From contig JAAZYM010000021.1 in NCBI GenBank assembly GCA_014239655.1, positions 1 through 41,307 on the forward strand: a DNA stretch of 41,307 nucleotides, read 5' to 3'. Below, piece after piece: positions 10,718 through 18,280 of the stretch. Origin of the DNA: Flavobacteriales bacterium. Lineage in GTDB: Bacteria; Bacteroidota; Bacteroidia; Flavobacteriales; BACL11. Below the pieces are notes generated by a model, which worked only from the letters and a program-made list of their open reading frames with translations, did no database searches and was not told where the DNA came from. Position numbers and translations under genes: made by a program. How positions within the stretch are numbered: position 1 is the stretch's first letter; every line of letters begins with the position of its first letter.

Positions 10718-10734
10718 ATAAAAGATGTTTTCTG

Positions 10735-10742
10735 CAAATATA
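10735..10742 (-). promoter_or_regulatory. Putative -7 promoter element for the DUF4199-glycosyltransferase unit
   Basis: On the minus strand this reads TATATTTG, matching TAnnTTTG, 17 bases upstream of the DUF4199 start codon. No convincing -33 TTG is visible. It lies about 24 bases from the -33 element of the divergent SRP RNA promoter. Confidence 0.45.
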
Positions 10743-10765
10743 AAAAATAGATACTAAGAAAAATT

Positions 10766-10794
10766 TTGCTGTATGTTAGATTATATTAATTTTG
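10766..10794 (+). promoter_or_regulatory. Promoter of the SRP RNA gene
   Basis: A TTG (10766-10768) and a TAATTTTG (10787-10794) are separated by 18 bases, a full match to the Bacteroidota -33/-7 promoter. Transcription would begin about 10799-10801, exactly where the terminal helix of the SRP RNA starts. Confidence 0.72.
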
Positions 10795-10798
10795 CCGC

Positions 10799-10905
10799 TG
10801 AAGGGTAAGTCTTGTACGACCAGCTCCCTATGAACTCCCCCAGGACAGGAATGTAGCAAGGGTAATAGGTTGTAGCGGTGCGATACAAATAGCTTACCCT
10901 TTTTT
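10799..10905 (+). ncRNA. ffs: Bacterial small signal recognition particle RNA (4.5S-type)
   Basis: The conserved SRP core is visible: CAGGACAGGAATGTAGCAAG at 10841-10860, with a GGAA tetraloop (10848-10851) closed by ACA/TGT. This is the Ffh-binding helix 8. The outer stem pairs AAGGGTAAG (10801-10809) with CTTACCCTT (10893-10901). With Ffh this RNA directs inner-membrane and secretory proteins to the translocon. The 3' end runs into a T tract that likely ends transcription. The exact ends are estimated from the promoter and the stem. Confidence 0.9.
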
Positions 10906-10907
10906 TT
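10893..10907 (+). terminator. T-tract terminator of the SRP RNA
   Basis: The 3' strand of the SRP terminal stem (CTTACCC) is followed by eight Ts at 10900-10907, so the RNA's own closing helix can act as the terminator stem. The last bases of the T tract are also the stop codon of convergent recG (10906-10908). Confidence 0.6.
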
Positions 10908-13002
10908 AGCTTATTCTACTCCATCCCATTCTTTCTCTTGCATAAGGTCTATAGAACCTGGCAATATTAATGTTCTCAGATTTTGATAAATCTAGATCAT
11001 CATCTAACAATGATTCAACTTCCTTCCTAGCATAAACTAAAATCTTATTATCTTTCACAATATCTGCTATCTTAAAATCTAGAATACCACTTTGCTTTGT
11101 ACCCATCATATCTCCAGGACCTCGCAACTTCAAATCTACCTCAGCAATTTTAAAACCATCATTAGTATCAACCATTGTTTTTAAACGTATCTTTCCATCA
11201 CTACTTATTTTATTACCACTCATAAGAACACAATATGACTGATTAGCTCCTCTCCCTACCCTTCCTCTTAACTGATGAAGCTGAGATAAGCCAAATCTTT
11301 CTGCACTTTCTATTACCATTACTGATGCATTTGGAACGTTGACGCCAACTTCAATCACCGTAGTAGCCACCATTATATCCGTCTTTCCATCTACAAATCT
11401 CTGCATCTCGTATTCTTTATCCTCTGATTTCATCTGACCATGAACAACACTTACCTGAAAATCAGGCAATGGAAATTCTCTTACAATTGAATCATATCCT
11501 TCAATTAAATTCTTATAATCAAGTTTAGCACTCTCATCTATTAATGGAAATACAATATATATCTGTCTACCTATCTTTATTTGTTCACGAATAAATCTAA
11601 TAATCTTCAATCTTGAACTATCAGACCTCCATAATGTTTGAATCTCTTTTCTTCCGGGAGGTAACTCATCAATTATTGAGACATCTAAATCCCCATACAA
11701 AGTCATAGAGAGAGTTCTAGGAATTGGAGTAGCTGTCATCACTAAGATATGTGGAGGGTATTTGTTTTTTTTCCACAACTTTGCTCTCTGAGCAACACCA
11801 AATCTATGCTGCTCATCTATAACTACAAAACCTAAATTATTAAACTTTACTTTATCCTCAAGTAGAGCATGCGTTCCAACTAATAATTGAACATCTCCAT
11901 TCACAAGTTCTTCCAGCAATTCTCTTCTTGCTTTTGTTTTTATTGATCCTGTAAGAATATTTATATTAATATCCATCTCTGACAATTCATTAGATATAGT
12001 CTCATAATGCTGTTGAGCTAAGATCTCCGTAGGAGCCATTATACAAGCCTGAAAACCATTATCAATGGCCATTAACATACTTAAAAGAGCAACAATGGTT
12101 TTTCCACTACCTACATCTCCTTGTAGAAGCCTATTCATTTGCTTATCTCCTTTAACATCTAATCTGATTTCCTTTATAACACGCTTCTGAGCATTTGTAA
12201 GTTCAAATTTTAAATGATCCTTATAATAGTTATTAAAATTATCACCTAGATGTAAAAGAGAATAACCAATAGATTTATTATTCCTAATTATCTTGGTTTT
12301 AATTAGATGTAACTGTAAAAAGAATAACTCTTCAAACTTTAATCTCTTCTGTGATTTTTCTAACTCTTTTAAATCTTTTGAAAGATGAATATTTATTAAA
12401 GCATCTTGTTTACTTGGAAATCTATACTTATCAATCAATTCCTTAGACAGATTCTCATCAATATTATTTTGAAGAAGCGGTATTAGGTTTCTAATTATTC
12501 TTGAGATTGCTCTACTATTTAACCCTTTATTTATAAGCTTCTCAGTTGTTGAATAGACCCCATGAAGGCCTCTTTGATCATTTATTTTTTCGTCAACAAT
12601 ATCCAAATCAGGATGAACGAGACTAGGCCTTCCAGAATAAAAACTAGGTTTTCCAAAAACTATATATTCTTTATCTAATTTAATATTTGCTTTAATCCAT
12701 CGAATAGACTTAAACCATATTAATTCAATCTCTCCACTAGAATCTCTTAAATAAGCTATTAATCTTTTAGATCTCTTCAGGCCTTTTTCTTCTAATCTAA
12801 CTATTTTACCTCTAAATTGAACATAAGCCAAGGTATCATTAATATTAGATATTAAATGAATATTACTTTTATCCACATACCTAAAAGGAAAATGCATTAA
12901 AAGATCTTCATAAGTAAAAATCCTTAATTCTTTTTTTAATAATTCAGACCTTACAGGGCCTACTCCTTTAAGATATTCTATTGGGGTAGCAAGAACATGC
13001 AT
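10906..13002 (-). CDS. recG: ATP-dependent DNA helicase RecG
   Basis: This is a full-length 698-residue RecG, which remodels stalled replication forks and Holliday junctions. The N-terminal wedge/OB region starts with the helix-hairpin-helix-like IEYLKGVGPVRSELLKKEL. Helicase motifs are Walker A LLQGDVGSGKT near 292-302, the DExH-type VIDEQHRFG near 393-400, and TATPIPRTL. The second RecA domain contains STTVIEVGVNVPN-like and QLRGRVGRG motifs. The C-terminus has the TRG-like GPGDMMGTKQSG. It starts 9 bases after cdd and ends against the SRP RNA terminator, so it is the last gene of the 15915-10906 run. Confidence 0.97.
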   Translation of the reverse strand: MHVLATPIEYLKGVGPVRSELLKKELRIFTYEDLLMHFPFRYVDKSNIHLISNINDTLAYVQFRGKIVRLEEKGLKRSKRLIAYLRDSSGEIELIWFKSIRWIKANIKLDKEYIVFGKPSFYSGRPSLVHPDLDIVDEKINDQRGLHGVYSTTEKLINKGLNSRAISRIIRNLIPLLQNNIDENLSKELIDKYRFPSKQDALINIHLSKDLKELEKSQKRLKFEELFFLQLHLIKTKIIRNNKSIGYSLLHLGDNFNNYYKDHLKFELTNAQKRVIKEIRLDVKGDKQMNRLLQGDVGSGKTIVALLSMLMAIDNGFQACIMAPTEILAQQHYETISNELSEMDININILTGSIKTKARRELLEELVNGDVQLLVGTHALLEDKVKFNNLGFVVIDEQHRFGVAQRAKLWKKNKYPPHILVMTATPIPRTLSMTLYGDLDVSIIDELPPGRKEIQTLWRSDSSRLKIIRFIREQIKIGRQIYIVFPLIDESAKLDYKNLIEGYDSIVREFPLPDFQVSVVHGQMKSEDKEYEMQRFVDGKTDIMVATTVIEVGVNVPNASVMVIESAERFGLSQLHQLRGRVGRGANQSYCVLMSGNKISSDGKIRLKTMVDTNDGFKIAEVDLKLRGPGDMMGTKQSGILDFKIADIVKDNKILVYARKEVESLLDDDLDLSKSENINIARFYRPYARERMGWSRIS

Positions 13003-13011
13003 CTTTTAAAA

Positions 13012-13500
13012 TTAAAATCTTTTAAGAAATGGACTTCTAAAAACAAATGGCAATAAATCTTCAACAGAATCAGAAATTAGAACCTTATCATTTGGAGAAT
13101 GAAGTAAAACCCTAATCTTAGATTTTTGTTTTTCCTCATATTCTGCCATTACCTGTCTACATGCTCCACAGGGACTAATATAATCTTCAATTTTAAAAGA
13201 TTTTGAAGAAGCAGAGATAGCTATAGTATTAATCATGCTTTCTGGATACTTAGAAGAAGCATAAAATAAGGCAACACGTTCGGCACATAATCCAGATGGG
13301 TAAGCGACATTTTCTTGATTACTTCCTTCAATAGTTTTACCATTATCTAATAACACACTAGAACCAACAGCAAAACCTGAATATGAAGAATATGCTGATT
13401 CTAATATTTCTTTTGCCTTATTGATTAATACTTGATCCGCAACAGTTAATTCATCATAATTGGCAATATAAAAAGTAGTAGTTATCTTTCTTTCAATCAT
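13012..13500 (-). CDS. cdd: Cytidine deaminase
   Basis: The 162-residue protein is a homotetrameric-type cytidine deaminase for pyrimidine salvage. Zinc-site residues are visible: Cys72 and Glu74 in LCAERVALF, and Cys111 and Cys114 in SPCGACRQVMAEY. The substrate-binding stretch SSYSGFAVGSSVLLDNG is also present. The N-terminal extension of about 25 residues (MIERKITTTF...) is common in Bacteroidota members. It abuts the stop codon of the DUF2490 gene and is followed after 9 bases by recG. Confidence 0.96.
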   Translation of the reverse strand: MIERKITTTFYIANYDELTVADQVLINKAKEILESAYSSYSGFAVGSSVLLDNGKTIEGSNQENVAYPSGLCAERVALFYASSKYPESMINTIAISASSKSFKIEDYISPCGACRQVMAEYEEKQKSKIRVLLHSPNDKVLISDSVEDLLPFVFRSPFLKRF

Positions 13501-14139
13501 TTATAGCTTATAAGTTATTTTAGATTCAAAAATAAAAAGAGTTATTGGATCAACAACATTAAATTCTTGCTGAATCTTATAAACAAAACTCAAATCTATT
13601 TTCTTATTAATTGGATAAGATGAAGCAAGAGAATATCTTAACTTATTAACCAAATTATCAAAGCTCGAGAAAAATTCAATTGAAAGCGAAGGCTCTAATT
13701 TTGTCTTCCTAAGATTATACGAAAGCTTCATTTTTTGCCTTAAAACCTCAGAGTAGGAATTATTATTTCCCTGAGCCAAGACTCTATTTCTTATATCTAT
13801 ATAATATCTCTTTATTTTCTTTGAATAATAAGCATCAATATAAAATCTATTTCTTTTTTCAAGCTCCGAAGAGATTGACCAATCAGAAATATTTCTATAG
13901 CCAAGAGCAAAGCTCCATCTTTTATTTTTCTTATATCTTGCTCTTAAATCAATAAATTTTTTTGAAATCAATGATGCATTCTCTCTATATCTAAGTCCAT
14001 ACTTTAAATCTAGTGAGATTTTCTTATCAATCTTTTTTCTAAGGCTTATAGAGTTCCAAAGTTGAAAATCATTCTCTTGAGCAACAGATGTGATACTTAA
14101 AAACAATAAAAGAAAAATACTATTCCTGATCACCCTCAT
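13501..14139 (-). CDS. DUF2490 domain-containing protein, putative outer-membrane beta-barrel
   Basis: Starting at the ATG at 14139 gives 212 residues with a clean signal peptide (MRVIRNSIFLLLFLSITSVAQ). An upstream ATG at 14163 would add eight residues before it. The mature part opens with FQLWNSISLRKKIDKKISL, the DUF2490 hallmark, followed by alternating strands rich in K/R and aromatics. It ends in a strand with a near-terminal Tyr (ESKITYKL), as expected for a small outer-membrane barrel. It overlaps the DUF4956 gene by about 20 bases, which suggests coupled translation with the polyphosphate-polymerase genes. No function is known. Confidence 0.83.
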   Translation of the reverse strand: MRVIRNSIFLLLFLSITSVAQENDFQLWNSISLRKKIDKKISLDLKYGLRYRENASLISKKFIDLRARYKKNKRWSFALGYRNISDWSISSELEKRNRFYIDAYYSKKIKRYYIDIRNRVLAQGNNNSYSEVLRQKMKLSYNLRKTKLEPSLSIEFFSSFDNLVNKLRYSLASSYPINKKIDLSFVYKIQQEFNVVDPITLFIFESKITYKL

Positions 14140-14761
14140 AATAGAAGATACGCAGATAAGCAATGTCTTTTAGGAAATCTATTCTTCTAACTTCTACTCT
14201 TACAACATCTATTCCAGTTCTTTCTTTTAGATCTTTTATTAACTCATCTCTTTTTGCAGGGCCTATTAAATCAATCTTCTCATAGATAATGTTCTTACGA
14301 GTTTCATGTCGTAGAAGCCAAATTTTTTCAAGACCATAAGTAACAGCAATAATCATTAGATTAGCAAAAACTAATTCTGAATAACTAATCTTTTTATTTG
14401 CCAAGGCATTAATAACTGAAACTCCAATTACTAGAAACAAATAAGTCATTTCCTTAATCGGAATAGGATCCGTTCTATATCTAATAATTCCAAAAATTGC
14501 AAATAACCCTAAAGCAAAAGCTAATTCAATCTTAACACTGTCGAGTAAAATACATAATAAAAAGACAGTTAAACTTATAAGAAAATATGTAAAAAGATAA
14601 TCTTTATTCTTGGTGACAGGATAATATATATACCTTACAATAATTAAGATTATAGATAAATTAAAAGCAGTCTTAACAAGTAACTTAAAAAAATCTTTAG
14701 AATCAAAAAAAGGAGTACCTAGAAATTCTAGACCATCCAATAAAATTAGTAATAGTGACAT
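14120..14761 (-). CDS. DUF4956 domain-containing membrane protein
   Basis: The 213-residue protein has about five hydrophobic segments (near 26-47, 54-75, 79-95, 104-121 and 128-146) and a soluble C-terminal tail of about 60 residues with charged strands (GIDVVRVEVRRIDFLKD). The motif LGLFAIFGIIRYRTDPIPIKEMTY is the core signature I associate with DUF4956. Genes of this family often sit next to VTC-type polyphosphate polymerases, as here where the two abut with no gap. A role as the membrane partner of the polymerase is an inference. Confidence 0.87.
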   Translation of the reverse strand: MSLLLILLDGLEFLGTPFFDSKDFFKLLVKTAFNLSIILIIVRYIYYPVTKNKDYLFTYFLISLTVFLLCILLDSVKIELAFALGLFAIFGIIRYRTDPIPIKEMTYLFLVIGVSVINALANKKISYSELVFANLMIIAVTYGLEKIWLLRHETRKNIIYEKIDLIGPAKRDELIKDLKERTGIDVVRVEVRRIDFLKDIAYLRIFYYEGDQE

Positions 14762-15511
14762 TTATTCTTGTGTTATTTTATTTATAAAAATTTGTTTTTC
14801 TTTAAATCTATTCATTTTTAAAGAACTATCCAATTGCATTGATGAATAACAATACTTGCTTATCCGAATTGGATAGATTTTCATTTCTTTTGCAATCCTA
14901 ATAAAATCTGAAGACCTGCTCATTCTTTCTTGCTTGACCTCTGCAATAATTAATTTTCTCAAATCCCCACTAAAATCATCATTATGATAATCTAAATTAA
15001 CATCTATAGTTAATCTTTCTTTTTTTTGTTTATGAACTAAAGTTATTCTGCTAAAATTAATCCATTGAATTGGCATCACTTTTAATGAATCTCCAATAAT
15101 ATCATCAACATACTTTTTCTGATCTTGAGTTAGACTATCAGCAATCTTATCAACCCTTAGGCGTTTCTTAATTGTCTTCTTCTTATTGTTCTTGCATTTT
15201 ACTTCTAAATATATTAAACCAGAGTCAACATATTCTCTAAATCTTATTTTATGTCTATTTACTCTTCTATTATGATGATCATTATAAAACTTCCTTCCTT
15301 CAGTGTCAAAATACAATGATTTGTAAGAATGAATCCTTTTTCCATCTATCTCTAAAACATCATAAAAAGGAATAAGCTGATTAAATAATTCTAGTAATTT
15401 ATTAGCGCTAAAAGCAAACTTTGTATCTGTTCTATTCATCAGTTTTACTCCATCCATATCTTTTAATGATATAGGTGAAAAATTAGAAGTATGTTTTGCT
15501 ACTATATTCAT
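14762..15511 (-). CDS. VTC-domain polyphosphate polymerase
   Basis: The 249-residue protein fits the VTC/CYTH-like tunnel fold that makes polyphosphate from nucleoside triphosphate. Basic residues lining the tunnel are visible in order: RTDTKFAF (27-34), HKIRFR (Arg90, Arg92), LEVKCK (Lys105), and TIKKRLR (113-119). A conserved acidic residue follows in IIAEVKQE (Glu191). There is no membrane segment, so it should be cytosolic or held at the membrane by DUF4956. Its start overlaps the upstream lipoprotein stop as ATGA, and its stop abuts the DUF4956 start, so all three are tightly coupled. Activity is inferred from the family and untested here. Confidence 0.87.
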   Translation of the reverse strand: MNIVAKHTSNFSPISLKDMDGVKLMNRTDTKFAFSANKLLELFNQLIPFYDVLEIDGKRIHSYKSLYFDTEGRKFYNDHHNRRVNRHKIRFREYVDSGLIYLEVKCKNNKKKTIKKRLRVDKIADSLTQDQKKYVDDIIGDSLKVMPIQWINFSRITLVHKQKKERLTIDVNLDYHNDDFSGDLRKLIIAEVKQERMSRSSDFIRIAKEMKIYPIRISKYCYSSMQLDSSLKMNRFKEKQIFINKITQE

Positions 15512-15915
15512 TTATTAATTACAAAGTCTGGTAATGTATATATAGAATTGTTAGCTTCAATCTTAACATGTCGAAAAACAGGATAATCATAATTATTTAG
15601 AAGATCTGTACTGTCTGCATAAGTAAAAATGGTATAATCTCCTTTTCTTAAAAAATCAAATCTATATTGACCATTCCAATTTGTCTCAACTTTATCATCA
15701 TAGAATTCATTCTCATTATCAGAATATATTATATAAACATCTTTTTCTGAATCCAACTGATAAAACAGTGTATCCTCTTGTTGTGTCAGAACATTAAAAT
15801 AAGTCTCTATTTTATATACAGAACCTACTATTGAAGAAGTCCCTCCTTCTCCAGCTTCTTTCTCACAAGAAGAAAAAGTAAACAAAAAAATTAATACTAT
15901 TAAAATACGACTCAT
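15508..15915 (-). CDS. Small lipoprotein, unknown function
   Basis: The 135-residue protein has a signal peptide and lipobox (FTFSSC, Cys17), followed by an acidic/glycine linker (EKEAGEGG). The remainder resembles a small carboxypeptidase-regulatory-like or Cna-B beta sandwich: SSIVGSVYKIETYFN, WNGQYRFDFLRKGDYTIFTY and a closing strand IYTLPDFVINK. I cannot assign a function. It is the first gene of the unit with the polyphosphate polymerase, and the overlap with that gene (ATGA) suggests the two are made together. Confidence 0.78.
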   Translation of the reverse strand: MSRILIVLIFLFTFSSCEKEAGEGGTSSIVGSVYKIETYFNVLTQQEDTLFYQLDSEKDVYIIYSDNENEFYDDKVETNWNGQYRFDFLRKGDYTIFTYADSTDLLNNYDYPVFRHVKIEANNSIYTLPDFVINK

Positions 15916-15946
15916 TATAAGAAAGTTTTTGTTAAAAAATTACTTA

Positions 15947-15978
15947 CAAATATAATACCTTCTACTTAGATTATACAA
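15947..15978 (-). promoter_or_regulatory. Putative promoter for the lipoprotein/polyphosphate polymerase/recG unit
   Basis: On the minus strand TATATTTG occupies 15954-15947 and a TTG occupies 15978-15976, 21 bases upstream. The start codon is 31 bases downstream of the -7 element. The -33 element would lie inside the 3' end of mazG. Confidence 0.5.
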
Positions 15979-16747
15979 TCTTATATTTTTTTTTAGCCCA
16001 ATCCCAATAAGTATTCATCTCTTCAAATTTCATCTCCGACAAATCCTTGCCTTCTTTTTTTATCTTTTCCTCCATAATCTTGAACCTACTAATAAAGCGT
16101 TTGTTGGTTCTTTCTAATGCGTCCTCTGGATTCACATTAATAAACCGAGAATAATTAACCAATGCAAAAAGCACATCTCCAAACTCTTCTTCAATTCTAT
16201 CATGCTGATTATTTTTTTCTTCAATCTTCAACTCTTCTATCTCTTCCTTAACTTTCTCCCATACTTGTTCCTTATTTTCCCAATCAAAACCAATACCTCT
16301 AACTTTTTCTTGAATTCTAAATGCTTTAATAACTGATGGAAGTGAATTTGGTACTCCTTCTAAGACCGATGTCTTTCCTTCTTTTAATTTCAACTTTTCC
16401 CAATTTTCTTTAACCTGTTTTTCGTCTTTAACTTTCACATCACCATATATATGGGGGTGTCTATGGATCAATTTATCAGAAATAGCATTGATTACATCTG
16501 TAATGTCAAAATAATCTCCCTCTGAAGCTATTCTTGAATAGAAAATAATATGTAATAATAAATCACCTAATTCTTTTTTTATTTCATCCATATCTTTATC
16601 TAATATGGAATCAGAGAGCTCATACATCTCTTCAATAGTAAGGTAACGCAAACTATCCATAGTCTGCTTTTTATCCCATGGACATTCAACTCTAAGCCTA
16701 TCCATAATTTCAACGAGTCGAATAAAAGCTACCCCTTTTTCTTTCAT
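15971..16747 (-). CDS. mazG: Nucleoside triphosphate pyrophosphohydrolase MazG
   Basis: The 258-residue protein has two MazG domains in tandem, as in the standard full-length enzyme that hydrolyses NTPs to NMP and pyrophosphate. The N-terminal domain has CPWDKKQT (22-29), the metal-binding EEMYEL and KKELGDLLLHIIFYSRIA. RHPHIYGDV marks the linker. The second domain has EEEFGDVLFALVNYSRF. It is transcribed alone from the intergenic region shared with the small gene at 16840. No anomalies are seen. Confidence 0.95.
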   Translation of the reverse strand: MKEKGVAFIRLVEIMDRLRVECPWDKKQTMDSLRYLTIEEMYELSDSILDKDMDEIKKELGDLLLHIIFYSRIASEGDYFDITDVINAISDKLIHRHPHIYGDVKVKDEKQVKENWEKLKLKEGKTSVLEGVPNSLPSVIKAFRIQEKVRGIGFDWENKEQVWEKVKEEIEELKIEEKNNQHDRIEEEFGDVLFALVNYSRFINVNPEDALERTNKRFISRFKIMEEKIKKEGKDLSEMKFEEMNTYWDWAKKKYKIV

Positions 16748-16763
16748 AAAGAATCAATTTCAA

Positions 16764-16771
16764 CAAACTTA
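16764..16771 (-). promoter_or_regulatory. Putative -7 promoter element for mazG
   Basis: On the minus strand this reads TAAGTTTG (TAnnTTTG), 16 bases before the mazG start codon. No -33 TTG is seen. It lies back to back with the element at 16828-16835. Confidence 0.35.
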
Positions 16772-16827
16772 TAAATTTTAATATCGATGATAACATAGAA
16801 ACTAATAAAGTTAAAAGAATTTTTACT

Positions 16828-16835
16828 TAATTTTG
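16828..16835 (+). promoter_or_regulatory. Putative -7 promoter element, near-leaderless, for the NqrM-like gene
   Basis: TAATTTTG matches the consensus exactly but ends only 4 bases before the ATG at 16840. Transcription would then start at or just beside the start codon. The expected -33 TTG is absent. Confidence 0.4.
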
Positions 16836-16839
16836 TGAC

Positions 16840-17031
16840 ATGAAAATCTTTATTATAACAATAGTGATGATGATGTTTGTTTTTCTTGCAATAGGCATCA
16901 AGATTATACTAAAAAAAGACGGGGAATTCTCAGGTACATGTGCTAGTCAGAGTCCTTTCTTAAATAAAGAAGGTGAAACATGTGGATATTGTGGAAAAAC
17001 AGCTGAAGAAATGTGTCCAAATGAATCTTAA
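16840..17031 (+). CDS. Small four-cysteine membrane protein, NqrM-like
   Basis: The 63-residue protein has one N-terminal transmembrane helix (about 3-24) and a short soluble tail with four cysteines spaced C34-x13-C48-x2-C51-x7-C59, in GTCASQSPF and CGYCGK. This matches the plan of NqrM (DUF539): one helix, a G-[ST]-C motif 8-10 residues after it, then a cysteine cluster. NqrM is required for iron-centre assembly in the Na+-translocating NADH:quinone reductase. The neighbour is apbE, which flavinylates the same complex, and this supports the reading. The Vibrio-type GSCGG motif is changed here to GTCAS, so orthology is likely but not proven. Confidence 0.72.
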   Translation: MKIFIITIVMMMFVFLAIGIKIILKKDGEFSGTCASQSPFLNKEGETCGYCGKTAEEMCPNES

Positions 17032-18065
17032 TTGATAATTCTTTCTTTAAGATCTTCAGAAATAAAAGTTCTTAATTCTCCTTTTATATCTCTATAAACA
17101 ATATAAGCTTGTATTTCAGGATTATCTATTAAATAATTTTTTGACTTATGCAATCCCATAACCATAAAAGCAGTTGCATAGGCATCAGCGAACATACAAT
17201 CCTTATGTAAAACAGTTACACTCATTAACTCATTTCTAGCAGGAAAACCTGTAGAAGGATCTATAACATGAGAATATTTAACCCCATTTTCTCTATAAAA
17301 TTTTCTATAGTTGCCAGAAGTAGCTAAAGACATATCCTCTAATTCTAAAATAAATTGGAATCTATCTTTTGAATCAATAAATTCAGAGGGTCTATCTATC
17401 CCTACTGTCCAAAAGTTATTATCAGCATTCTTTCCTTTTGATCTAATCTCTCCTCCAACTTCTATAAGATAATTCTTTAAGCCTCTTAAATCAAACATCT
17501 GAGCAATTAAATCCACAGTAAAACCCTGAGCAATTGAATTAAAATCTAACATCATTCTTGAAGGAATAAAAACACTGTCATTACTTAGCTTTATTTTACT
17601 AAAGTTAACCAATTCTAATAGCTTCTCTACTTTCAATGAATCCATCTTTTCTTTGTTTGAGAAACCAAATCCCCAAGCATTCACAAGAGGTGTGATAGAA
17701 CAATCAAAAGCACCATGTGTATTAGTATACACTTTCTCTGCAGCTCTAAACACTGTCCTAAACAAAGAATCAGTGATAATAACTTCTCCTCTATTAATTT
17801 TTGAAATTAATGAGTTTACATTATATGTAGACAAACTATTGTCAATGTCAGATAACAAACTATCAATCTCATTTTCTAGATTCTTAGCATCTTCGATAAT
17901 ATATTTAATATGATAGAATGTCCCTTGAGTTTTACCAGTATTTGTAACTAAAACACCATTTATTTTTTCAGTTTGACAAGAAAAGAAAAATAAAAGCATT
18001 AACAGAAAGAAAAATCGTTGTAATAAGATTATAATCTTAATTTTCTTTTTATAAATAGCTATCAA
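17028..18065 (-). CDS. apbE: FAD:protein FMN transferase ApbE (lipoprotein)
   Basis: The 345-residue protein is ApbE/Ftp, which attaches FMN covalently to Thr residues of proteins such as NqrB, NqrC and RnfG on the periplasmic side. Visible motifs are GTFYHIKYI near the N-terminus, AWGFGF, MLDFNSIAQGFTVD, EVGGEIRSKG, LATSGNYR and YSHVIDPSTGFP. A lipobox (FFFSC, Cys30) indicates a lipid anchor. The start is unusual: the only possible start after the in-frame TGA at 18069-18071 is TTG at 18065-18063. The only later ATG, at 17999, would leave a signal peptide of just 7 residues. The stop overlaps the stop of the convergent NqrM-like gene. Confidence 0.92.
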   Translation of the reverse strand: MIAIYKKKIKIIILLQRFFFLLMLLFFFSCQTEKINGVLVTNTGKTQGTFYHIKYIIEDAKNLENEIDSLLSDIDNSLSTYNVNSLISKINRGEVIITDSLFRTVFRAAEKVYTNTHGAFDCSITPLVNAWGFGFSNKEKMDSLKVEKLLELVNFSKIKLSNDSVFIPSRMMLDFNSIAQGFTVDLIAQMFDLRGLKNYLIEVGGEIRSKGKNADNNFWTVGIDRPSEFIDSKDRFQFILELEDMSLATSGNYRKFYRENGVKYSHVIDPSTGFPARNELMSVTVLHKDCMFADAYATAFMVMGLHKSKNYLIDNPEIQAYIVYRDIKGELRTFISEDLKERIIN

Positions 18066-18280
18066 CGAATCAAATGTATTTTACCAGTTTGACCATGTTT
18101 CCATCCCTCAAAATCTTGGAAATAAATCTCGTAAATATATGTTCCAAGTGGCAACTTGTTTCCTGTCTTATAATGTAGACCATCCCATCCATTATTATTA
18201 GACATACATTTTAGATCATCAATATTATTTGTAGAATATACTAGATCAGCATTTCGACTAAATATATTAAAATAGAATGT
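18062..18280 (-). pseudogene. Separated C-terminal part of a T9SS type B sorting domain
   Basis: Directly after the amber codon at 18281-18283 and in the same frame, 72 codons run to a TGA at 18062-18064. They encode the rest of a CHU_C/gliding-associated sorting domain (FYFNIFSRNADLVYS ... GWDGLHYKTGNKLPLGTYIYEI ... GKIHLIR). Aligned with the intact domain of the upstream gene, IFSRNADLVYS matches IFDRWGSMLFE, GWDG matches HWDG, and LPLGTYIYEI matches EQDKYLYHIEI. No start codon is needed or evident. The final TGA overlaps the TTG start of apbE as TTGA. Confidence 0.8.

Noticed and set aside
17028-17999. ApbE starting at the ATG at 17999
   Set aside because: It would leave only seven residues before the lipobox cysteine, too short for a signal peptide; the TTG at 18065 gives a workable one.
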